Shown: positions 38,624-46,636 of the stretch, one piece after another
Position numbering within the stretch: position 1 is the first letter of the stretch
How the letters are laid out: each line of letters starts with the position of its first letter
Assembly: GCA_020631215.1 (NCBI GenBank)
Contig: JAHDHS010000004.1
Location: 59,166-123,165, forward strand
Direction of reading: 5' to 3'
DNA length: 64,000 nucleotides
Source of the DNA: Hellea sp.
Lineage (GTDB): Bacteria; Pseudomonadota; Alphaproteobacteria; Caulobacterales; Maricaulaceae
Translations under genes and position numbers: made by a program
Notes under the pieces: model-generated
Told to the model about the DNA's origin: nothing
The model's input: only the letters and a program-made list of their open reading frames with translations
The model's database searches: none

Positions 38624-38934
38624 GCGTCCTCTCCTTTTACGGAGACGCGGTTCAAATTCACATCCAGCGCGCGATAATTGAAGAACTTCAACACTGCGAT
38701 TGTCGCGATGAAATTCATGAGCGCATATAAAAGCGCGATATCGACGCCGTCCGGGCGGTCAATAATAAAACAAAAGACACAAAGGAACAGAACGGTCTTT
38801 GTTCCGAAACTGTTTACCGCCAAAAGCCGGTCGTAAAGTGTTGGGCCGCCTATCAAGCGGGCCAGCATAAGCGCCATAGAGACGATCAAGGCAAAGGCCC
38901 CTGCAAGGAACATATATCCAAGTGCCGTTTCCAT
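38620..38934 (-). CDS. mnhF: MrpF/MnhF subunit
   Basis: 'MALMLARLIGGPTLYDRLLAVNSFGTKTVLFLCVFCFIIDRPDGVDIALLYALMNFIATIAVLKF'. Confidence 0.9.
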   Translation of the reverse strand: METALGYMFLAGAFALIVSMALMLARLIGGPTLYDRLLAVNSFGTKTVLFLCVFCFIIDRPDGVDIALLYALMNFIATIAVLKFFNYRALDVNLNRVSVKGEDA

Positions 38935-39437
38935 TATACGTCGCCCATATCTTCACCAACCGCCCAAGCGGAGCGAACGCCCATCTCAGCAAAGTCCGCC
39001 GGATCGCTCATCTCAGAGAGCAATGCATGAACGAGGATATGGTCTGACTCCATATTCACACTGACTGTGCCGGGCGTAAGCGTTATCGAGTTGGCAAACA
39101 TGGATTTCGCTATATCTGTCTTTTGCGGCGCAGGAACTTTGACGACTTTTGGAGACACTTCCATAGACGGACTTAAAACGGCGCGAACAACCGCCATATT
39201 GGCCTTCACGATTTCAACAAAGAGCCAGACGAAATAAGAGAGCGTGCGCGGCAGTGTGCCATAGGCAGCGGTTTCACGGTCCAAAATTCTCATTCTAAAA
39301 CACAGAAAGAGTACAAAGCAGATTGATATCACACCGAGTTTCAAGAGCAAGGGCTTGAAATAGCCTGACAGAGTCAGCCATGTCGCCACCAGCGCTAATA
39401 CTAGGATTAAAGCTGAGCGAAACAAAACACCTCCCAA
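38934..39437 (-). CDS. mnhE: MrpE/MnhE subunit
   Basis: 'LSYFVWLFVEIVKANMAVVRAVLSPSMEVSPKVVKVPAPQKTDIAKSMFANSITLTPGTVSVN'. Confidence 0.9.
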   Translation of the reverse strand: MGGVLFRSALILVLALVATWLTLSGYFKPLLLKLGVISICFVLFLCFRMRILDRETAAYGTLPRTLSYFVWLFVEIVKANMAVVRAVLSPSMEVSPKVVKVPAPQKTDIAKSMFANSITLTPGTVSVNMESDHILVHALLSEMSDPADFAEMGVRSAWAVGEDMGDV

Positions 39438-39543
39438 ACATTGCTCTTATGATCTGCTCTTAGCGGGCAAATATGCAGCTTTAAAGTCTAAAGAAAGCTT
39501 TCAGGGCAATTATTCCACAGAAACAATGCCCTTATAGTTGAAT

Positions 39544-40800
39544 TCATTGCTTATGTGAGAAAACAAGAGCTGCGGTAATCGCCGCCGCGCCGAATTCTTC
39601 TTCGCGCGGTATAACGCCTCGCTTGATATAACGGAGAACATCAGCGTTGAGGGAGGCTGTAAGTGACCAATTCCAATAGCGCAGGATCGTTTGCGCCTTA
39701 TTGGTAGAAATCACATCATAGGTTTCAATCACGGCTGCCAATCTTGGGTGCACGTCGCCATTTTCATCAACACTCGGCCGTTTCATCGCTTTCCAAATTT
39801 TTTCAATGCAAGAGCGGTCCAGACCTGGGGCCTTACACAAGATAGCGATGCCCTGACCACCTTGATCCGTCATAATCTGGGCACCAGTCGCTGGTTTGAT
39901 ACCGGCCATGTAAGAAATTTCTTCCGTCAATTTCCGGTCAAGCCCATGGATCGCTGCGTGATCAATCGCCGCCTCCAGATTTTCATATTCAGAACGTTCT
40001 ATCGCGGCGCGGTTACGCTGGCGGCGTTCTATAAATTGCAGGGCTTTACGTACAGCCGCATCCTGCCAACCATCTGCCGCGGCTTTGGGAAACAAATCGG
40101 CGCAGCTATCCTGTAAAACATCCCTCGTGACTCCGAAGCGATGCAGGATTTTTTTCCGGCTGGGCGCGTCGGCCCACCAAAACATAGTCAGTCCATGGGA
40201 GGGACGTAATTCATCGCGCCTGATCAGCAATTCCACATAGGTCTGATGTGTACGAGAGACTGTCAATATGCGCTGAATAGCCGTCTCTGAAAACTGGGCC
40301 CCTTTATTTTTCAACAAAGTTTCAACGACATCCTCTTCCAGAAACTCCACCAGCGCATCCACAACCGAATCCGTGATTTTTCGGCGCTGTGCCATGACTT
40401 TACGGTGCTCTCCTGAGACTTTTCGGGCGATTTGAATAAGATCAGAATCCGTCAGGCTGAGCGACTCCTCCAAGACATATTTCGCGACTTCAATGTCATC
40501 TTTTGCCAATATCACAAGGATCGTCCGGGGGGCTTCATTGAGCATAACCAAACGTTTCGCCACATTCACTCTGAGGTCTAAATCCGCGTCCCGCAGCAAC
40601 TCAACAAGGATATCCCCTGCCATATGCCGCTCTTGCGGCGTAAGCTGGCTGGCCGGAATGCAAATGACATCAGACAGTCTTTTGGCCAGCTGCCTGCGGA
40701 CATTATGCGTGACCTGGCCGCCATCCGCAATTGCCTCAGCGGGAAGTTCAAGCGGGGCGGGCTGTGCATTCATGCAAAAATCCAAGTCGAAAATCGTCAA
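39544..40800 (-). CDS. DUF2336 domain protein
   Basis: HEAT-like helices 'QERHMAGDILVELLRDADLDLRVNVAKRLVMLNEAPRTILVILAKDDIEVAKYVLEESLSLTDSDLIQIARKVSGEHRKVMAQR' typical of DUF2336. Confidence 0.88.
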   Translation of the reverse strand: MTIFDLDFCMNAQPAPLELPAEAIADGGQVTHNVRRQLAKRLSDVICIPASQLTPQERHMAGDILVELLRDADLDLRVNVAKRLVMLNEAPRTILVILAKDDIEVAKYVLEESLSLTDSDLIQIARKVSGEHRKVMAQRRKITDSVVDALVEFLEEDVVETLLKNKGAQFSETAIQRILTVSRTHQTYVELLIRRDELRPSHGLTMFWWADAPSRKKILHRFGVTRDVLQDSCADLFPKAAADGWQDAAVRKALQFIERRQRNRAAIERSEYENLEAAIDHAAIHGLDRKLTEEISYMAGIKPATGAQIMTDQGGQGIAILCKAPGLDRSCIEKIWKAMKRPSVDENGDVHPRLAAVIETYDVISTNKAQTILRYWNWSLTASLNADVLRYIKRGVIPREEEFGAAAITAALVFSHKQ

Positions 40801-40833
40801 AAAACGGCCAATTTCGGTCCATTTAAGGTTAAT
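40800..40833 (+). promoter_or_regulatory. Recurrent promoter-like motif, copy 2 (upstream of ptrB)
   Basis: aaaaacggccaatttcggtccatttaaggttaa aligns with aaaaacggcgattttcgatgcatttatggttaa at 63961. Confidence 0.55.
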
Positions 40834-40909
40834 TTTTAACGGCGTATAGTTAACTAAAGATGACCAATTTTGCGCTTGTAGAACGCGGCCACGTCCCTAG
40901 ATAGACAGC

Positions 40910-43003
40910 ATGACTCAGTTATCTAAAAACCCCATTCCGCCTTCCGCCCCAAAGCATCCCGTCACACATGAACGCTTCGGCCAAATGTGGACGGATCCGT
41001 ATCTCTGGATGAAGGATGATAACTGGCAGGCCGTCATGCGTGACCCGTCCAAACTCGACCCGGCTATACGGGAGCATCTGGAAGCCGAAAATGCCTATAC
41101 CGAATCCATGATGACAAGTCTGCAAGACCTTAAGGATTCTATTTTTGAGGAAATGAAGAACCGCCTTGAGCCAAACGCCCGCAGCACGCCCCTGCCGGAC
41201 GGACCCCATGAATATCTGCATTTCTACCGCGAAGGCGATCAGCACGGCGTCTATGCGCGGCAGCCCAAAGGCGGCGGAGATGATGACATATTGCTGGACG
41301 CCGATGCGCTGTCCAAAGAACAGGATGGCTATTTCAATCTGGGCACGGTCACTCACAGCCATGATCACAATTGGCTGGCTTATTCCGTAGATCGTCAGGG
41401 CTCGGAAAATTATGCCGTCTTTGTCAAAAATCTGAAAGGCGGAACCGTCACAGAAACAGGCATCGACCGCTCGGCAGGTGGTTTGACATGGGCGGCCGAC
41501 AATCAGACTCTGTTCTGGGTCGAGCGGGATGAAAATCAGCGCCCTTTTGCTGTCAGATACAAAAACGTCTTTGACGAAACCGCTCCGATACAAACCGCCT
41601 ATGAAGAAAGCGATCCGGGCTTTTTCGTCAGCGCCGGACTGTCCGATGACCACCGTTACATTGAAATCAGCGCCCACAACCACACGACCTCTGAGGTTTG
41701 GCGCATCCCGGCCAATGCCCCCGATACGCGGCCCATCTGCTTCGCCCCGCGATTGGAGGGGCAGGAGTACAGCCTAACCGACCAAGGCGGCAAAACCTAT
41801 ATCCTGACCAATGCCCATGGCGCGACCGATTTCGCCGTCATGGTCACGGAAGACGGAGACCGCGATAGCTGGAAGCCTTTCATTCCCCACCGCCCCGGCA
41901 CGCTGATCTTGGGACTCGAAGCCTTTGAGCACCACCTTATCCGGCTGGAGCGCGAAAACGCCCTGCCCCGTATCGTCATCCGGGATATGCGAACCGGAGA
42001 CGAGCACAGCATCGCCATGGAAGAAGAGGCCTATAGCCTCGGCCTGGTCTCGGGCTTTGAATATGACACGGCGCAGATTTTCTTTAGCTACGCGTCCCCG
42101 ACCACCCCCTCTCGCGTCTTTGCCTATGACATGGACAGCCGGGAGCGCCGTCTGGTCAAGGAACAGATCGTCCCATCCGGTCATCAACCAGGCGATTACG
42201 AAACCAAACGCCTGCACATTACCGCCCGGGACGGAGAAACTGTCCCGGTCACCCTGCTCTATCGCAGCGGCACTGTCGCGGATGGCACTGCGCCGCTCCT
42301 GCTCTATGGATATGGGTCCTATGGGATCACCATTCCCGCCGCCTTCAGAACGCGTATCCTCTCGCTCGTCGACCGGGGCTTTGTCTTTGCCATCGCCCAC
42401 ATCCGAGGCTCTATGGCCAAAGGCTATCAATGGTATCTGGACGGCAAGCTGGAAAAGAAGACCAACACCTTTAACGACTATGTCGATGCCGGGCGCGCAC
42501 TGATCGATCTGGGCTGGACGAGCCCGGGTAAAATCATCGCGCATGGCGGCTCGGCGGGCGGGCTGCTCGTGGGCGCGGCGGTCAATCAGGCCCCGGAGAT
42601 TTTTGGCGGCATCATTGCCGCCGTTCCCTTTGTCGATGTGCTCAATACGATGAGCGATGACACCCTGCCCCTGACCCCGCCGGAATGGCCGGAATGGGGC
42701 AACCCCCTGACAGACAAAGACGCCTTTGAACAAATCCGCGCCTATTCTCCCTATGATAATGTGCGCGGCCAGGACTATCCCCCCATGTTTATCACGGGCG
42801 GTCTGACCGACCCCCGCGTGACATATTGGGAGCCCGCCAAATGGGCCGCCATGCTGCGCGACCACCAAACGGGCGGCGCGCCCATCCTGCTGAAAATCAA
42901 CATGACCGCAGGCCACGCCGGAGAGTCCGGCCGTTATGACAGTTTGAAAGAGGCAGCAGAAGAATACGCTTTTGCCGTGGCGGCAGCGAATGGGCAGATG
43001 TGA
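40910..43003 (+). CDS. ptrB: Oligopeptidase B / S9A prolyl oligopeptidase
   Basis: 'RFGQMWTDPYLWMKDDNWQAVMRDPSKLDPAIREHLEAENAY', 'AHGGSAGGLLVGAAVNQAPEIFGGIIAAVPFVDVLNTM', 'FITGGLTDPRVTYWEPAKWAAML'. Confidence 0.95.
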   Translation: MTQLSKNPIPPSAPKHPVTHERFGQMWTDPYLWMKDDNWQAVMRDPSKLDPAIREHLEAENAYTESMMTSLQDLKDSIFEEMKNRLEPNARSTPLPDGPHEYLHFYREGDQHGVYARQPKGGGDDDILLDADALSKEQDGYFNLGTVTHSHDHNWLAYSVDRQGSENYAVFVKNLKGGTVTETGIDRSAGGLTWAADNQTLFWVERDENQRPFAVRYKNVFDETAPIQTAYEESDPGFFVSAGLSDDHRYIEISAHNHTTSEVWRIPANAPDTRPICFAPRLEGQEYSLTDQGGKTYILTNAHGATDFAVMVTEDGDRDSWKPFIPHRPGTLILGLEAFEHHLIRLERENALPRIVIRDMRTGDEHSIAMEEEAYSLGLVSGFEYDTAQIFFSYASPTTPSRVFAYDMDSRERRLVKEQIVPSGHQPGDYETKRLHITARDGETVPVTLLYRSGTVADGTAPLLLYGYGSYGITIPAAFRTRILSLVDRGFVFAIAHIRGSMAKGYQWYLDGKLEKKTNTFNDYVDAGRALIDLGWTSPGKIIAHGGSAGGLLVGAAVNQAPEIFGGIIAAVPFVDVLNTMSDDTLPLTPPEWPEWGNPLTDKDAFEQIRAYSPYDNVRGQDYPPMFITGGLTDPRVTYWEPAKWAAMLRDHQTGGAPILLKINMTAGHAGESGRYDSLKEAAEEYAFAVAAANGQM

Positions 43004-43081
43004 GAGACAGTGAAGCCCATATTGTCTTACAATCACGCCTGAAACAGTCCTGAGTCACAATTTTTCCAAAAGGCATATTCC

Positions 43082-44581
43082 TCACTCCCCGCCTATTGTG
43101 ACCCGAAATTTGCTGTCATATTCGTCCTTGTATTGGGCGCAGGTTTCGGGGTCGTCGAGTTTGAAGTCTCTTGTAAAAATCACGGCGTCATAGGCCTGTT
43201 TGATTTGGTAGAAGCAACGTTCCTTGATGATTCTATCTTTTTCTGCGCATCCGTGGTGAAACGAATCTCGTTCCGCCCCGATAAATTTGATCCATTTTTG
43301 TGCGTTGCGGGCTTGGCGTGACGTGACCGAAATGTTCTGAAAGGCTTCTATCGCGGATTTGCGGGCCAGTGTAATTTCGGCGCGAGCCATTTCACCTTTT
43401 TCCATGTCGCATTTCAGCGGCTCCATCTTTTGCACCTGTTCGTAACGGCATGTGCCGATCAGCATCCAGGATTTACCCGCATCATAGCCGCGCGACATGG
43501 CCGTGCAGAAGACGGTTTCGGATTTATCGCATTGCCCTTCATTATAATAGGCTTCGCCCAAAGCCGCGTGAAGCTTGGCGCCGGATGAGCGCGAAGCCGC
43601 CTCCTCCAATACAGGGATCGCCTTTTTATATTCGCGGGCCTGACGATAGAGGGTGGAGAGCTGTTCAAGCGTTTCATTCGTGCGCGCGATGCGCCCGCCG
43701 CTCATCTCACGCTCCAAAATACGGGCGGCTTGGTAAGGCATGTCATAGAAACTGTAATATTGAACGATTTTCTTTAGGTCTTGTTCCGAGGTGAGCGCCC
43801 CGCCCAGATAGAGCATTTTGGTCACTTCAAAGGCATCACCTTCCCGCCCGCCCGCCGCGAGCATAGATGCCCAGCTATGCCAAAGCGTCTCGTCCTCCGG
43901 CCAGCGGGCAATCATCTGTTTAACGATATCGGCCTGCCGGGCTTGCATGCCGAGTTGGTTGTAAAGGAAGTTCATGAGGTCAAAATGTTTGCGCTCTTTC
44001 GGGCTTGCCTGCTCAAACCAAATTTCCGCCCATGGCAGGGCCTTGGCGTAATTATTGGATTGCACCCAAGCCTGAACCAATAAGTCGATATATGCCGGTT
44101 TGCGCTCGCCGCCGCCATTCAGATAAGCCTCCATCGCCTCTGCGCCTTTGGCATATTGCCCGTCCGCGATGAGCAGCTGCGCGATTTGAACCCTTAGATC
44201 CTCCGCTTCATTGGGCAGAAGCCCGCCCGCTTGAATGGCATTTTGTAGCGCCGCGATGGCCGGATCATATTGCTTTTGTTCATAATGGCTCATGGCCATC
44301 ATTTGATGGATTTGGGAGAGTTCATAAGCCGTCAGATTTTTGACGGCTAAGGCTTTGGCATAGCCTGACAAAGCCTCTGCGTGGCGGTCCTGATTGGTCA
44401 AGGCCAAAGCTTCATTCACGATGGCCCCGGCTTCACTGCCAAATTGGCGGGACGCCTCTTGCTGCGCGTGGGCGGCAGGCCCATAACCATTCCCATAGAA
44501 AGAATTGTCATCAGGCCGGAGAGTGTAATCCGTGCGGCTTTTCGGCGGAGGGCTAAGTTTTCCATGATGTCCTCCCTTCAT
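43082..44581 (-). CDS. TPR protein associated with the TonB system (paralogue of 46637..48121)
   Basis: Extensive identity to 46637..48121, e.g. 'LMNFLYNQLGMQARQADIVKQMIARWPEDETLWHSWASMLAAGGREGDAFEVTKMLYLGGALTSEQDLKKIVQYYSFYDMPYQAARIL'. Confidence 0.88.
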   Translation of the reverse strand: MKGGHHGKLSPPPKSRTDYTLRPDDNSFYGNGYGPAAHAQQEASRQFGSEAGAIVNEALALTNQDRHAEALSGYAKALAVKNLTAYELSQIHQMMAMSHYEQKQYDPAIAALQNAIQAGGLLPNEAEDLRVQIAQLLIADGQYAKGAEAMEAYLNGGGERKPAYIDLLVQAWVQSNNYAKALPWAEIWFEQASPKERKHFDLMNFLYNQLGMQARQADIVKQMIARWPEDETLWHSWASMLAAGGREGDAFEVTKMLYLGGALTSEQDLKKIVQYYSFYDMPYQAARILEREMSGGRIARTNETLEQLSTLYRQAREYKKAIPVLEEAASRSSGAKLHAALGEAYYNEGQCDKSETVFCTAMSRGYDAGKSWMLIGTCRYEQVQKMEPLKCDMEKGEMARAEITLARKSAIEAFQNISVTSRQARNAQKWIKFIGAERDSFHHGCAEKDRIIKERCFYQIKQAYDAVIFTRDFKLDDPETCAQYKDEYDSKFRVTIGGE

Positions 44582-44592
44582 GGTTTGGCGGT

Positions 44593-45309
44593 TTATTCCG
44601 GGATGATTTGCCCGCGTTCATCGGTCAGGTTGAAGCTGATCCGGGTTTTGACATCAGAGACAGACACCGCGAGGCCCTCTTCATATTGGGGGAGATATTT
44701 CCAGCCCTGCACCGCCTTGATTGATGGCCGCTCAAAATGCTTTTCCGTGCAATAGGTCGTCGTCACATTAAAGGGCCGGCCTTCGGGCGAGACGTCGAAC
44801 ATCATTTGGCAATGACCGGATTTGGTCGCGCGCATTGGCATTGGAGGCTCTGTTCGCAAGATAGGTTGATAGTCTTTGGTGATTTTGATCTCATTGACGC
44901 TGGCGACTTTTATCGTGGCCGGATCAAAGGGTGTGCCCCGCCACTCGACTATCACTGGCTCAACTATAACGTTCTCCGCAGCATCCTTTGGGATGGTCGG
45001 AGGCGGTGGAGGGGTTTCGACCTTTTTATAGGAATCGATCTCGGTGCGTTTTGGGCCAATGACAATATCATCCGGCATGGGGTTAATGGCAAACTCGCCG
45101 GTCTCCAAAGCGTCTTGGGCTTTATATTCCACCGCGATTAACGCCGTCATCGTGACCGCCAATCCGGTAGTCACAGCGAAGGCCAACACACCAATCCCCG
45201 GCCATTTCAAACCTCTGAAAAGCTTGCCGTTCTGTGATCCATCCGGGGCGTCCGTTTCATATGTGTGACCGAGGTCATCCCCACCGAAAATTCTATTTTC
45301 ATGGCTCAT
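44593..45309 (-). CDS. TonB family energy transducer
   Basis: TM anchor, Pro-rich segment, C-terminal 'SGHCQMMFDVSPEGRPFNVTTTYCTEKHFERPSIKAVQGWKYLPQYEEGLAVSVSDVKTRISFNL'. Confidence 0.88.
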   Translation of the reverse strand: MSHENRIFGGDDLGHTYETDAPDGSQNGKLFRGLKWPGIGVLAFAVTTGLAVTMTALIAVEYKAQDALETGEFAINPMPDDIVIGPKRTEIDSYKKVETPPPPPTIPKDAAENVIVEPVIVEWRGTPFDPATIKVASVNEIKITKDYQPILRTEPPMPMRATKSGHCQMMFDVSPEGRPFNVTTTYCTEKHFERPSIKAVQGWKYLPQYEEGLAVSVSDVKTRISFNLTDERGQIIPE

Positions 45310-45407
45310 TCTATCCTCCCTTGATTTAAGTTATGTTACAACATAACATAATAATTGATGAAAGTCAATACATCAGCCACTTTGCCTATATTCCACGGCG
45401 TGCATCT

Positions 45408-45572
45408 CCCCTTCTCCCATGGGGAGAAGGTGTCGCGAAGCGACGGATGAGGGGATATGACCTCGAGAGTCATGATAGTCTATCGAGGCTTGGAGCCCCT
45501 CACCCACAGGCACCTGTCGCGTCGCCGTTCCACTGGAACGGCTTTGGCTCCAGTCCCCATGGGAGAGGGGGG
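45408..45572. repeat. Palindromic dispersed repeat, family A, copy 3
   Basis: 'ccccttctcccatggggagaagg...gatgaggggatatgacctcgagagtcatgatagtctatcgaggcttggagcccctcaccca...ccccatgggagagggggg'. Confidence 0.88.
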
Positions 45573-45580
45573 ATTAATTT

Positions 45581-46285
45581 TTAAATCGGCGGGCGCTCTA
45601 TTGGCGGGGAATGGCCCGCAGGGGGATAGCCGGTATCGGACGGCGTAACGTACCCACTGCTCAAGGCAGGTCTGGGACTGATTTCATCCGGTGTGACTTC
45701 GAGCGGTAAGAACCGCATTTCATAGCGGCGGGTGATTTTGGGCTCATTAGAATTTGTGGGTGCCTTGGCTTTGCGCTTAGGCGGGGTTTCCATGGGGCCC
45801 GTCTTGATGGCGGCCAGTCTGTAATGGCCGGAGCGGTCTGTTTTGGGTTGCCATTTACAGGGGGTCTTACGCGGATAGGATTTCGTGGGTTTGGCAAAAT
45901 CCGGCATGGGGATATGGCTGTAAGCGGGTTTCACATTGCGGGCAGACAGCGCGACTTTGGCCTCGCGTCTGCGGCGTTCCCATTTCACCATAGCCATTTT
46001 CCCGCCCAGATCATATCTGACTTGCCTGCGTAAGTCGGGGTTATGTCTCAAAGCCTCCCGCCGTTCATATTGCGCGAAGCGGTAATTGATCCGCACCGTG
46101 CGGCGGATCATGCGCTGCATTTGCATGGCATAGCGCAAAGCCGCCTTCGCATCCCCCGCCGCCCCGTTCATCAGCCGCAAATAAGCCGCCGTGATGACAG
46201 ACAGCAGATGCGACACATATTCCGTCAGGGACGAATGATCCTCCTCTAACGCCCGATCGGGCGTGTTATGTAGCTCATTTTTCAC
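45581..46285 (-). CDS. Uncharacterised basic protein (paralogue of 56159..56836)
   Basis: Shared 'YLRLMN.A..D.K..LRYA.RMQRM.RR..R..Y...QYERRE.LRH.P..RR.V..DLGGKMAMV.WERRRREAK' and 'ARKTPCKWKPKTDR.GHYRLA.IKT'. Confidence 0.75.
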   Translation of the reverse strand: MKNELHNTPDRALEEDHSSLTEYVSHLLSVITAAYLRLMNGAAGDAKAALRYAMQMQRMIRRTVRINYRFAQYERREALRHNPDLRRQVRYDLGGKMAMVKWERRRREAKVALSARNVKPAYSHIPMPDFAKPTKSYPRKTPCKWQPKTDRSGHYRLAAIKTGPMETPPKRKAKAPTNSNEPKITRRYEMRFLPLEVTPDEISPRPALSSGYVTPSDTGYPPAGHSPPIERPPI

Positions 46286-46382
46286 CTCATAACCCTTCCA
46301 TAGAATTTCAGGGTGAGGATTATTAAATGCACAAAGACATGATTTCAGACGGTTAGGGAGGTTAAATACAGGGATTATCCTG

Positions 46383-46528
46383 AACCAATCCTTCGAGTCC
46401 CATGTTCCCTCAATGAGGGAACATGCCTCAGGATGAGGGGATTGAAGAACTAAAATTTAAAGAACTCCTCACCCTGAGGAGCTGCCCATTTGTTTGCTCG
46501 CAAACAATTAGGCGACGTCTCGAAGGGT
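46383..46528. repeat. Dispersed palindromic repeat, family B (cctcaggatgagg / cctcaccctgagg type)
   Basis: 'ccttcgagtcccatgttccctcaatgagggaacatgcctcaggatgagggg...actcctcaccctgaggagctgcc...gcgacgtctcgaaggg'. Confidence 0.75.
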
Positions 46529-46586
46529 CGACGGGTCAATCACATACGGGATTACACCATCACAATTGAGCAAGTCCCAATAGCAA

Positions 46587-46618
46587 ACAGCCCGGCACTG
46601 CGTCCGGGCTGTTTCGTT
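46587..46618. terminator. Terminator-like hairpin
   Basis: aacagcccgg-cactgcgt-ccgggctgtt followed on + by tcgttttt; downstream of the minus-strand TPR gene. Confidence 0.55.
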
Positions 46619-46636
46619 TTTCATATGAAGAGCTAT

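Noticed and set aside
41774-43036. 420-aa minus-strand ORF antisense to ptrB
   Set aside because: Shadow ORF opposite a well-supported S9 peptidase; composition is typical of antisense frames of GC-rich genes.
45581-46285. REP-associated tyrosine transposase (RAYT)
   Set aside because: Adjacent to palindromic repeats, but no HUH motif or catalytic Tyr context could be seen.
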